Origin: CAZJNX01 sp964547415
Lineage (GTDB): Bacteria; Pseudomonadota; Alphaproteobacteria; Rhizobiales; Amorphaceae
NCBI GenBank assembly: GCA_964547415.1
Contig: CAZJNX010000125.1
Span: forward strand, 1-14,259
Length of the DNA: 14,259 nt
Reading direction: 5' to 3'
Shown here: positions 1 to 7,329 of the stretch, piece by piece
Position numbering within the stretch: the stretch's first letter is position 1
Layout of the letters: each line of letters begins with the position of its first letter
Made by a program: the position numbers and the translations under genes
Notes under the pieces: generated by a model
What the model was told of the DNA's origin: nothing
Databases searched by the model: none
The model's input: the letters and a program-made list of their open reading frames with translations, nothing else

Positions 1-1170
<1,170 letters not shown>

Positions 1171-1174
1171 CGGG

Positions 1175-2008
1175 TCAGTCGCCCTCGAACACGGGCTTTC
1201 GCTTGGCGGCGAAGGCCTCGAAGGCGCGGCGGTAGTCGGCCGTCTGCATGCACACGGCCTGGGCGAGGGCCTCCGCCTCGATCGCCTGGTCGACCGACAT
1301 GTCCCACTCCATGTGGAGCATGCGCTTGGTCATGGCGTTGGCGAAGACGGGCCCGTCCGCGAGGCGGGCGGCGAAGGCGCCCGCCTCGGCAAGGAGCGCG
1401 TCCGGCTCCACGAGGCGGTTGAAGAAGCCCCAGCGCTCCGCCTCCGTCCCGTCCATCGCCCGGCCGGTGTAGAGGAGCTCGGACGCCCGCCCCTGCCCGA
1501 CGATGCGCGGCAGGATCGCGCACGCGCCCATGTCGCAGCCCGCGAGCCCCACGCGGTTGAACAGGAAGGCGACCTTCGCCCCCGCCGTCCCGATCCGCAC
1601 GTCCGAGGCCATGGCGATGATGGCGCCCGCCCCCGCGCACACCCCGTCGACGGCCGCCACCACCGGCTGCGGGCAGGCGCGCATCGCCTTCACGAGCTCG
1701 CCCGTCATCTTGGTGAAGTCGAGAAGGCCCTTCATGTCGCGCGAGAGCAGCGGCTCGATGATCTCGTAGACGTCGCCGCCGGAGGAGAAGTTGCCCCCCG
1801 CCCCGGTGACGACGACGGCCGCCACCTCCCGCTCGTGCTCGAGGGCGCGGAAGGTGTCGCGCAGCTCCGCGTAGCTCTCGAAGGTGAGCGGGTTCTTCCG
1901 CTCGGGGCGGTTCAGCGTGACCGTCGCCACCTTTCCCTCGACCGTCAGGAGGAAGTGGCGGGGGCGGTACGTCCGGAGCGGGAGGGTGATCTCGAAGCGG
2001 TCGCTCAT
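1175..2008 (-). CDS. Enoyl-CoA hydratase/isomerase (crotonase) family enzyme, atypical active site
   Basis: This 277-residue protein has the crotonase fold. The two oxyanion-hole regions are present: GAGGNFSSGGDV (about residues 69-80) and AVDGVCAGAGAIIAMASD (119-136). The two glutamates that catalyse hydration in rat mitochondrial enoyl-CoA hydratase (E144, E164) align here with Ile130 and Phe150. The protein has one extra residue in the following loop and an Asp at 159 (GLAGCDMGA), close to the Asp204 position of dienoyl-CoA isomerase. It is therefore more likely an isomerase, hydrolase or other crotonase-type enzyme acting on a cyclic CoA ester than a plain hydratase. The start ATG at 2008 overlaps the stop of the MarR gene by 4 bp (ATGA), implying translational coupling. 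The next gene, the acyl-CoA dehydrogenase, begins 4 bp after its stop. Family certain; reaction unknown. Confidence 0.92.
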   Translation of the reverse strand: MSDRFEITLPLRTYRPRHFLLTVEGKVATVTLNRPERKNPLTFESYAELRDTFRALEHEREVAAVVVTGAGGNFSSGGDVYEIIEPLLSRDMKGLLDFTKMTGELVKAMRACPQPVVAAVDGVCAGAGAIIAMASDVRIGTAGAKVAFLFNRVGLAGCDMGACAILPRIVGQGRASELLYTGRAMDGTEAERWGFFNRLVEPDALLAEAGAFAARLADGPVFANAMTKRMLHMEWDMSVDQAIEAEALAQAVCMQTADYRRAFEAFAAKRKPVFEGD

Positions 2009-2559
2009 GGGCGGGTCGCCTTTCCATCGGGGCCGTCCTCGCGGCGGTCGGCGGCGGCCTGGGCGGAGGCCTTGAGGCGGCCGACGAGGGCGCCGAGGGC
2101 GTCGATGTCCGCCGCATCGAGGCCGGCGAAGATCTCGCCCAGCCAGCGGGCGTGCTCGGCCGCCATCTCGTCGAACGTCGCACGGCCCGCCTCGGTGAGC
2201 CGCACGGTGGCCGAGCGCTTGTCGTGGGGCGCCACCTCGCGGACGATGAGCCCGTCCTCCACGAGGCGCTCCACGAGGCCGGTGACGTTGCCGGCCGAGA
2301 CCATCATCCGGCGGGAGAGCTCGCCGAGGGCGAGGCCGTCCGGCGCCTTGGCGAGCTGGGCGAGGAGGTCGAAACGCGGCAGGGTGACGGCGAATCGCGC
2401 GCGCAGGCGGCGGCGGATCTCGCCCTCCACCACGTTGGCGCAGGCAAGCAGCCTCAGCCAGGCGCGCACCGCGTCGGCGTCCGCGAAGCCGTCCGCCGGG
2501 CGCGCCCCGGCCGGGCGCACGAGCGGCGCCACGCGCGCCTGCCGGCCGTTCGCGCTCAT
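2005..2559 (-). CDS. MarR-family transcriptional regulator
   Basis: This 184-residue protein is a winged-helix regulator of the MarR family, which usually binds short palindromes as a dimer and is released by aromatic or CoA-thioester ligands. Residues 57-125 contain the helix-turn-helix and wing: FAVTLPRFDLLAQL, then LALGELSRRMMVSAGNVTGLVERLVEDGLI, then the wing HDKRSATVRLTEAG with the conserved Asp-Lys-Arg. The N-terminus (1-25) is unstructured-looking and rich in Arg, Pro and Ala, and the C-terminus (138-170) has the helical look of the dimer domain. The gene sits inside the operon it probably controls: its ATG overlaps the stop of the SDR gene by 4 bp and its stop overlaps the crotonase start by 4 bp. 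The palindrome at 3423-3440 in the divergent promoter region is the likely operator. Ligand inferred to be an aryl-CoA such as 2-aminobenzoyl-CoA. Confidence 0.93.
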   Translation of the reverse strand: MSANGRQARVAPLVRPAGARPADGFADADAVRAWLRLLACANVVEGEIRRRLRARFAVTLPRFDLLAQLAKAPDGLALGELSRRMMVSAGNVTGLVERLVEDGLIVREVAPHDKRSATVRLTEAGRATFDEMAAEHARWLGEIFAGLDAADIDALGALVGRLKASAQAAADRREDGPDGKATRP

Positions 2560-3356
2560 GCCGTCACCTCCCCGCCCGCGACCGCGATCGCCTGGCCGGT
2601 CACGGCCGAGGCGCCCGGCCCGGCGAGCCAGGCGACGGCGTCGGCCACCTCCTCCACCGTCACGAGGCGCTTCATGGGGTTCGTCCCGGCGAGCGCCGCC
2701 CGCGCCTCCGCCTCCGTCCGGCCGGTCCGTTCCATGATGGTGGCGATGCTCCCGGCCGTCATCTCCGTGTCGGCGAAGCCGGGGCACAGGCAGTTGGCGG
2801 TCACCCCCTGCCGCGCCACCTCGAGGGCGAGGGAGCGCACGAGCCCGACCACCGCGTGCTTGGAGGCGGCGTAGGCGCCCGCGTAGGCGTAGCCCCTGAG
2901 GCCGGCCGTGCTGGCGATCGCGACGATGCGCCCGTGGCCGCGCGCCACCATCCCCGGCAGGACGAGGCGGCAGGCCTCCAGCACCCCGCCCACGTTGACC
3001 GCCATCAGCTCGTCGAGGAGCGCCCGCTCCGTCTTCGCCACCGGCGCCGACGCCGCGAGGCCGGCCGCGCATACGAGGACCGAGACGTCCCCGAAAGCGC
3101 AAACGCCCGCCTCGACGGCCGCGGCGAGGGCCGCCCGGTCGGTCACGTCCGCCGGGGCGGCGCGGGCGGAAGGGCCGATGCCGGCGGCGACGGCCTCAAG
3201 CCGGTCGCGCCGGCGGCCGACGAGCGTCACGGCGAGGCCCCCGGCGGCGAGCCGCGCGGCGACGGCCGCGCCCATCCCCGAGCCCGCGCCCGTCACGAGA
3301 GCGTGACCGCCCGCCCGCGCGCCGTCCGTTTCCGCCCGTGCCGCCTCGGCCTGCAC
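2556..3356 (-). CDS. SDR-family dehydrogenase (3-hydroxyacyl-CoA dehydrogenase-like)
   Basis: This is a 266-residue classical short-chain dehydrogenase/reductase. The nucleotide-binding motif VTGAGSGMG lies at residues 21-29, and GRRR after the second strand (47-50) suggests NADP(H). The catalytic tetrad is complete: Asn121, Ser149, Tyr162 and Lys166 (YAASK). The usual NNAG strand motif reads CAAG (96-99). There is no ATG near the correct N-terminus; the GTG at 3356 is chosen because a GGGAGGG ribosome-binding site (3366-3372, minus strand) lies 9 nt upstream and because it leaves only about 18 residues before the Rossmann strand. It is the first gene of the leftward operon and ends with a 4-bp ATGA overlap into the MarR gene. 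In context it most likely oxidises a hydroxyacyl-CoA or reduces an oxo-cyclohexenyl-CoA intermediate; the substrate is an inference. Confidence 0.9.
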   Translation of the reverse strand: MQAEAARAETDGARAGGHALVTGAGSGMGAAVAARLAAGGLAVTLVGRRRDRLEAVAAGIGPSARAAPADVTDRAALAAAVEAGVCAFGDVSVLVCAAGLAASAPVAKTERALLDELMAVNVGGVLEACRLVLPGMVARGHGRIVAIASTAGLRGYAYAGAYAASKHAVVGLVRSLALEVARQGVTANCLCPGFADTEMTAGSIATIMERTGRTEAEARAALAGTNPMKRLVTVEEVADAVAWLAGPGASAVTGQAIAVAGGEVTA

Positions 3357-3365
3357 CTCGCCCGT

Positions 3366-3372
3366 CCCTCCC
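3366..3372 (-). promoter_or_regulatory. Ribosome-binding site deciding the GTG start of the SDR gene
   Basis: On the minus strand this reads GGGAGGG, 9 nt before the GTG at 3356. No ATG in frame is available nearby, so this site is the main support for the chosen start. Confidence 0.55.
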
Positions 3373-3409
3373 GAACGGCCGCCCGCGCCCTCGGTCGCAG
3401 GCGGCGGCC

Positions 3410-3439
3410 TTGAACCCGAAACTATTTCAAGCTTAAAAT
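3410..3439 (+). promoter_or_regulatory. Putative sigma-70-type promoter of the monooxygenase/reductase gene
   Basis: TTGAAC at 3410-3415 resembles a -35 box and TAAAAT at 3434-3439 a -10 box, with an 18-nt spacer. Each differs little from consensus, and the segment is strikingly AT-rich in a very GC-rich neighbourhood. Transcription would begin near 3446, giving a leader of about 80 nt before the ATG at 3525. The palindrome 3423-3440 covers the spacer and -10 box, so a protein bound there would block RNA polymerase. No equally good promoter is visible for the leftward operon, though it must start in the same region. Confidence 0.55.
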
Positions 3440-3440
3440 A
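3423..3440. promoter_or_regulatory. Near-perfect 18-bp palindrome, probable MarR operator
   Basis: The sequence TATTTCAAGCTTAAAATA matches its own reverse complement at 16 of 18 positions; only the 6th and 13th bases break the symmetry. It is centred on the AGCT at 3430-3433. It lies between the divergent SDR-MarR operon and the monooxygenase/reductase gene and overlaps the predicted plus-strand -10 box. The length and symmetry fit a site for a MarR dimer, and the regulator is encoded two genes away in the leftward operon. That this MarR binds here is an inference from position and symmetry. Confidence 0.6.
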
Positions 3441-3512
3441 TCCCGCGTGCCGCGGCAAGGGGGCGCCGCCGGGCGGGCGCGGACGGCGCGGGCCGCGGCG
3501 GCGGCGAGGATC

Positions 3513-3519
3513 GGGAGAG
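3513..3519 (+). promoter_or_regulatory. Ribosome-binding site deciding the ATG start of the monooxygenase/reductase
   Basis: GGGAGAG lies 5 nt before the ATG at 3525. It favours that start over an upstream in-frame GTG at 3447, which would add 26 low-complexity residues and would lie almost at the predicted transcription start. Confidence 0.6.
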
Positions 3520-3524
3520 ACCCC

Positions 3525-5885
3525 ATGAAGATATCGGTGATCGGCGGCGGACCGGCCGGGCTCTACTTCGCCATCCTCATGAAGAAGCACGATCCCTCGG
3601 CCGATATTGTCGTCCACGAGCGCAACCGGCCGGACGACACGTTCGGCTTCGGCGTCGTCTTCAGCGACGAGACGCTGCAGAACTTCGAGGCGTACGACGC
3701 GGAGAGCTACCAGCTCATCACCGACCACTTCGCCTACTGGGACGACATCGACATCCACGTGCACGGCCAGACTTTCCGGATCGGCGGCAACGGCTTTTGC
3801 GGCTGCTCCCGGAAGACCCTGCTGCAGCTCCTCCACCGCCGCTGCCGACAGCTCGGCGTCGCGCTCGTCTTCGAGGCGGACCTGTCGCTGCCGGAGATCG
3901 AGCGCCTCGCCGCTTCCTCGGACCTTCTGGTCGCCGCCGACGGGATCAACTCCCTCGTCCGCGAGAGCCACCGCGAGCACTTCCGCCCGGAGGTGGACCT
4001 GCGCCCCAACCGCTTCGCGTGGATGGGCTCCACCCGCCCGCTGGACGCCTTCTCCTTCTTCTTCGAGAAGACGGACCACGGCATCTTCATCGCCCACGCC
4101 TACCAGTACGAGCCGGGCGCCTCGACCTGGGTGATGGAGACCGACCCCGCCACCTTCGAGCGCGCGGGCCTTTCCGAGATGGACGAGAGGGAGAGCGCGC
4201 GGTTCCTCGAGGGCGTGTTCGCGCGCGCCCTCGACGGGCACCCCCTTCTCGTCAACCGCTCGGTCTGGCGGCGCTTCCCGATGATCCGCAACGCCCGCTG
4301 GGTGAAGGACAACGTGGTCCTCCTGGGCGATGCCAAGGCGACGGCGCACTTTTCCATCGGCTCGGGCACCAAGCTCGCCATGGAGGACGCGATCGCCCTG
4401 TTCGAGGCCTTCCGCGCGGGCGGGGAGACGGCCGCAGCGCTCGCCGCCTTCGAGGAGGGCCGCCGCCTCGAGGTGGAGAAGACCCAGCACGCGGCGGACG
4501 TGTCGCTCGTGTGGTTCGAGCACGTGGGCCGCTTCTGGTCCATGGACCCGGTCCAGTTCGCCTTCGGCCTGATGACGCGGGCGAAGGCCATCACCTACGA
4601 CAACCTGGAGCTGCGCGCCCCCGCCTTCGTGCGCGCCGTCGACCGCATGTTCGCCGGGAAGGTCGCCGCCGAGGGCCACGCGGTGGACCGGGAGAACCCC
4701 GTGCCGCCCATGTTCCAGCCGCTCACCCTGCGCGGCATGACGGTGCCGAACCGCGTCGTCGTCTCGCCCATGGACATGTACTCGGCCGTGGACGGCGTCC
4801 CCGGCGACTTCCACCTCGTCCACTACGGGGCGCGGGCCATGGGCGGGGCGGGCCTCGTCTACACCGAGATGACGTGCGTGTCCGCCGAGGGGCGCATCAC
4901 CAAGGGCTGCACGGGCCTTTACACCGACGATCAGGAGGCCGCCTGGAAGCGGATCGTGGACTTCTGCCACGGGAACGGCGGGGCGAAGCTGTGCCTGCAG
5001 ATCGGCCACTCGGGCCGCAAGGGCGCGACGAAGCTGATGTGGGAGGGGATCGACCAGCCCCTCGAGGAGGGCGGCTGGGAGACGATGGCGCCCTCCCCCC
5101 TCCCCTGGTTCCCCCACTCCCCGGTGCCGCGGGAGATGACGCGGGCCGACATGGACCGCGTCCGGGACGCGTTCGTCGAGGCGGCGCGGCGCGGCGACCG
5201 GGCGGGCTTCGACATGCTCGAGCTCCACGCGGCCCACGGCTACCTGCTGGCGAGCTTCCTCTCCCCGCTCACCAACCAGCGGACGGACGCCTACGGCGGG
5301 AGCCTCGCCAATCGTCTGCGCTACCCCCTCGAGGTGTTCGAGGCGGTGCGTGCGGCCTGGCCCGACGACAAGCCCATGTCGGTGCGCATCTCGGCCACGG
5401 ACTGGAAGGCGGGCGGCATCACCGGCGCCGATTCCGTGGCGATCGCCCGGGCGTTCGTCGACGCCGGGGTGGACCTCGTGGACGTGTCCACCGGCCAGAC
5501 CGTGCCGGACGCCCGGCCGATCTTCGGGCGCATGTTCCAGACGCCGTTCGCCGAGGCGATCCGCAACGAGGCGGGCGCGCGGACCATGGCCGTCGGCAAC
5601 ATCACCTCCGCCGACCAGGTGAACACCATCCTCGCCGCTGGCCGGGCGGACCTCGTCGCCATCGGCCGGCCCCACCTCGTCGAGCCCGCCTTCACCCAGC
5701 TCGCCGCCGCGGACTACGGCGTCGCGACCGTCGCCGCCCCGCCCCAGTACCTCGCGGGCAAGGAGCAGGCCCTGCGCAATCGCCCGCGGGAGCGGGAGGA
5801 CCTCAAGGCGCTGCGCCTCAAGGCCCGCCCGCGCCACCGCTATGTGGCCGGCCGCGCCGCCGAGCCGCGCGCGGCCGCCGAGTAG
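3525..5885 (+). CDS. Fused FAD monooxygenase / Old Yellow Enzyme reductase (2-aminobenzoyl-CoA monooxygenase/reductase type)
   Basis: This 786-residue protein joins two flavoenzymes. Residues 1 to about 390 form a class A flavin monooxygenase: GGGPAGL at 7-13 binds FAD, Glu32 ends the second strand, and LLGDAKATAHFSIGSGTK (from 266, with Asp269) is the second FAD motif. From about 393 an Old Yellow Enzyme barrel follows: PMFQPLTLRGMTVPNRVVVSPMDMYS, then HAAHGYLLASFLSP with the substrate-binding His568 and His571. At the position of YqjM Cys26 there is Asp417. The length fits the 85-kDa subunit of A. evansii 2-aminobenzoyl-CoA monooxygenase/reductase, which hydroxylates the ring and then reduces it without losing aromaticity by dioxygenase cleavage. 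Homologues are often annotated as bifunctional salicylyl-CoA 5-hydroxylase/oxidoreductase, so the native substrate may be 2-aminobenzoyl-CoA or salicylyl-CoA. The divergent beta-oxidation-type operon supports aryl-CoA catabolism. Confidence 0.93.
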   Translation: MKISVIGGGPAGLYFAILMKKHDPSADIVVHERNRPDDTFGFGVVFSDETLQNFEAYDAESYQLITDHFAYWDDIDIHVHGQTFRIGGNGFCGCSRKTLLQLLHRRCRQLGVALVFEADLSLPEIERLAASSDLLVAADGINSLVRESHREHFRPEVDLRPNRFAWMGSTRPLDAFSFFFEKTDHGIFIAHAYQYEPGASTWVMETDPATFERAGLSEMDERESARFLEGVFARALDGHPLLVNRSVWRRFPMIRNARWVKDNVVLLGDAKATAHFSIGSGTKLAMEDAIALFEAFRAGGETAAALAAFEEGRRLEVEKTQHAADVSLVWFEHVGRFWSMDPVQFAFGLMTRAKAITYDNLELRAPAFVRAVDRMFAGKVAAEGHAVDRENPVPPMFQPLTLRGMTVPNRVVVSPMDMYSAVDGVPGDFHLVHYGARAMGGAGLVYTEMTCVSAEGRITKGCTGLYTDDQEAAWKRIVDFCHGNGGAKLCLQIGHSGRKGATKLMWEGIDQPLEEGGWETMAPSPLPWFPHSPVPREMTRADMDRVRDAFVEAARRGDRAGFDMLELHAAHGYLLASFLSPLTNQRTDAYGGSLANRLRYPLEVFEAVRAAWPDDKPMSVRISATDWKAGGITGADSVAIARAFVDAGVDLVDVSTGQTVPDARPIFGRMFQTPFAEAIRNEAGARTMAVGNITSADQVNTILAAGRADLVAIGRPHLVEPAFTQLAAADYGVATVAAPPQYLAGKEQALRNRPREREDLKALRLKARPRHRYVAGRAAEPRAAAE

Positions 5886-5981
5886 GGCGCGGCGCGCAAG
5901 GCCGCCTTGCCGCCGTGGCCCTTCAGCCCGCGGCCCGTTCCCGGCAGTGTGGCCGGCCGCAGAACGGCGACGGGAGGGAGG

Positions 5982-6701
5982 ATGGGCTTCGGTTCGAGCA
6001 CCACCGGCGCGGGCGGGCCGCCCGCCATGACGGGCGCGGGCGTCGTCGAGGGCGTCCGCCGGATCCTGCCCTTGTCCCTCTTCGTGGTGCCCTTCGGCCT
6101 CGCCTTCGGGGCGGCGGCGGTGGAAAAGGGCCTGTCGCCCGCCGAGGCGATGCTCATGAGCGCCCTCGTGTTCGCCGGCGCCTCCCAGTTCGCCGCCCTC
6201 GACCTGTGGGGCGAGACGCTTCCGCTCCTGTCCATCGCCCTCGTGGTGCTGGCGGTGAACGCGCGCCACCTCATCCTCGGCGCGTCCCTGTCGCCCTACA
6301 TGCGCACCCTCCCCCGGCGCGAGCGGCTCCTCGCCCTTGCCTTCATGACCGACGCCAACTTCGCCGACAGCTACGCCGCCTTCCGCTCCGGCGCACGGGA
6401 CGTGGGGATCCTGCTGGGCGGCGGCCTGTGGCTGTGGGTGGCCTGGAACGCGGGGACGGCCGCGGGGGCGGTGGCCGGGTCCTCGGCGGGCGACCTCGAC
6501 CGGTTCGGGATCGACGTCGTCATGCTCGCCTTCTTCACCGCGCTCGTCACCGGGGCGATGGAGGGCCGCCGGAGCCTCGTGCCGGTGATCGCGGCGGTCA
6601 TCGTCGCCATCCTCACCATCGACCTGTTGCCCACGGGCTGGAACGTGGTGGTGGCGGCCCTTGCGGGCGGCCTCGCGGGAGGGCTGTTTCGTGGCGCTTG
6701 A
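5982..6701 (+). CDS. azlC: AzlC family branched-chain amino acid export permease
   Basis: This 239-residue membrane protein is the large subunit of an AzlCD-type exporter, thought to move branched-chain amino acids out of the cell. After a short Gly-rich N-terminus it shows the family hallmark GVRRILPLSLFVVPFGLAFG, then LVFAGASQFAALDLWG, then VNARHLILGASLSPYMRTLP and AFMTDANFADSY, followed by several hydrophobic helices up to the C-terminus. The ATG at 5982 follows a GGGAGGGAGG stretch (5972-5981); an internal ATG at 6027 has no such site. It lies 96 bp after the monooxygenase/reductase gene and overlaps azlD by 11 bp. It may share a transcript with the catabolic gene, but amino acid export has no obvious place in that pathway. 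Substrate not visible from sequence. Confidence 0.92.
   Translation: MGFGSSTTGAGGPPAMTGAGVVEGVRRILPLSLFVVPFGLAFGAAAVEKGLSPAEAMLMSALVFAGASQFAALDLWGETLPLLSIALVVLAVNARHLILGASLSPYMRTLPRRERLLALAFMTDANFADSYAAFRSGARDVGILLGGGLWLWVAWNAGTAAGAVAGSSAGDLDRFGIDVVMLAFFTALVTGAMEGRRSLVPVIAAVIVAILTIDLLPTGWNVVVAALAGGLAGGLFRGA
6677..6683 (+). promoter_or_regulatory. Ribosome-binding site deciding the GTG start of azlD
   Basis: GGGAGGG inside the end of azlC lies 7 nt before the GTG at 6691. It favours that start over an in-frame TTG at 6661, which has no comparable site. Confidence 0.6.
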
Positions 6702-6996
6702 GGCGGAGACAGTGGTGGCGATCCTCGCCATGGCCCTCGTCACGGTGGCGACGCGGGTGCTCGGCGCGGAGATCATGCAGCGGGTCGGCCCGTCCGCCTT
6801 CGTGACGCGGTTCCTGGAGGGAATGTCCTCCTCCGTGCTGGCGGCGGTGGTGGCGACCTACGTGGTCCGCGGGGGCTGGCGCGAGGCCCTCGCCGTCGCG
6901 CTCGCCGCCGCCGTCATGCTCACCGTCCGCAACGCCATGGCGGCGACCGTCGTCGCCATCCTCGCCGCCGCCGCATGGACCCGTCTCGCCGCCTGA
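6691..6996 (+). CDS. azlD: AzlD family membrane protein (exporter small subunit)
   Basis: This 101-residue, very hydrophobic protein is the small partner of AzlC. It shows about three membrane segments: residues near 5-20 (VVAILAMALVTVATRVLG), 45-60 (SSSVLAAVVATYVV), and a C-terminal pair of hydrophobic stretches. The motif VTVATRVLGAEIMQRVGP followed by FVTRFLEGMSSSVLAA is characteristic of the AzlD family. The GTG start has a strong ribosome-binding site within azlC, and the 11-bp overlap with azlC points to co-translation in a fixed ratio. Both subunits are normally needed for export. Confidence 0.9.
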   Translation: MALEAETVVAILAMALVTVATRVLGAEIMQRVGPSAFVTRFLEGMSSSVLAAVVATYVVRGGWREALAVALAAAVMLTVRNAMAATVVAILAAAAWTRLAA

Positions 6997-7329
6997 TTCG
7001 CTCCGATTCGCACGCGACCGGACCCGACCCTCGCGGCGTGCGGGCGGCCTCCTTTCCGCCCGTTGCCGCCCTCCCGCGCCGGGTCGAGGGGCGTGTGCGC
7101 CGGCCCCGCCGCCGCCTCCGACGCAACGGGCAAAGCTGCCATCCCCTTGCAAGACAAGGCGCGGCACCCTATCGCAGGAGGCGTTAGCAGGTGCAGCATG
7201 CCCGCGCGGCGCGTGTCTCCGCAACACATCACGCGCCATATCATTGCCACTGCCGCGTGGAATTTGCACGGCCGAAGCGTTGATTGAAGCGTGCCTTTCA
7301 TTCAGGCGTTTTTGAAGCAAGCGATCCGG
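6997..7329. other. Intergenic region upstream of kdsD
   Basis: No convincing gene is seen in these 333 bases. The left part is GC-rich and holds a small repeat, GATTCGC at 6995-7001 and 7005-7011. The right part, from about 7220, is less GC-rich, as expected for a promoter region, and holds GAAGCGT at 7274-7280 and again at 7286-7292, with a related TTGAAGCAAGC at 7312-7322. No clear -35/-10 pair could be assigned. The promoter of kdsD should lie here. Confidence 0.4.

Noticed and set aside
5896..5910. Hairpin GCAAGG-CCG-CCTTGC after the monooxygenase/reductase stop, possible terminator
   Set aside because: The stem is only 6 bp and no run of T follows, so intrinsic termination is not supported.
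2556..6776. A 1406-codon open frame on the minus strand
   Set aside because: Only its last 266 codons are the SDR gene. The rest runs antisense to the monooxygenase/reductase and azlCD genes, has a composition dominated by Arg, Gly, His and Val, and matches no family. Long antisense frames are expected at this GC content.
3797..6805. A 1002-codon open frame on the plus strand
   Set aside because: It is a frame-shifted shadow of the monooxygenase/reductase and azlC genes, full of Arg, Pro and Gly repeats with no recognisable domain.
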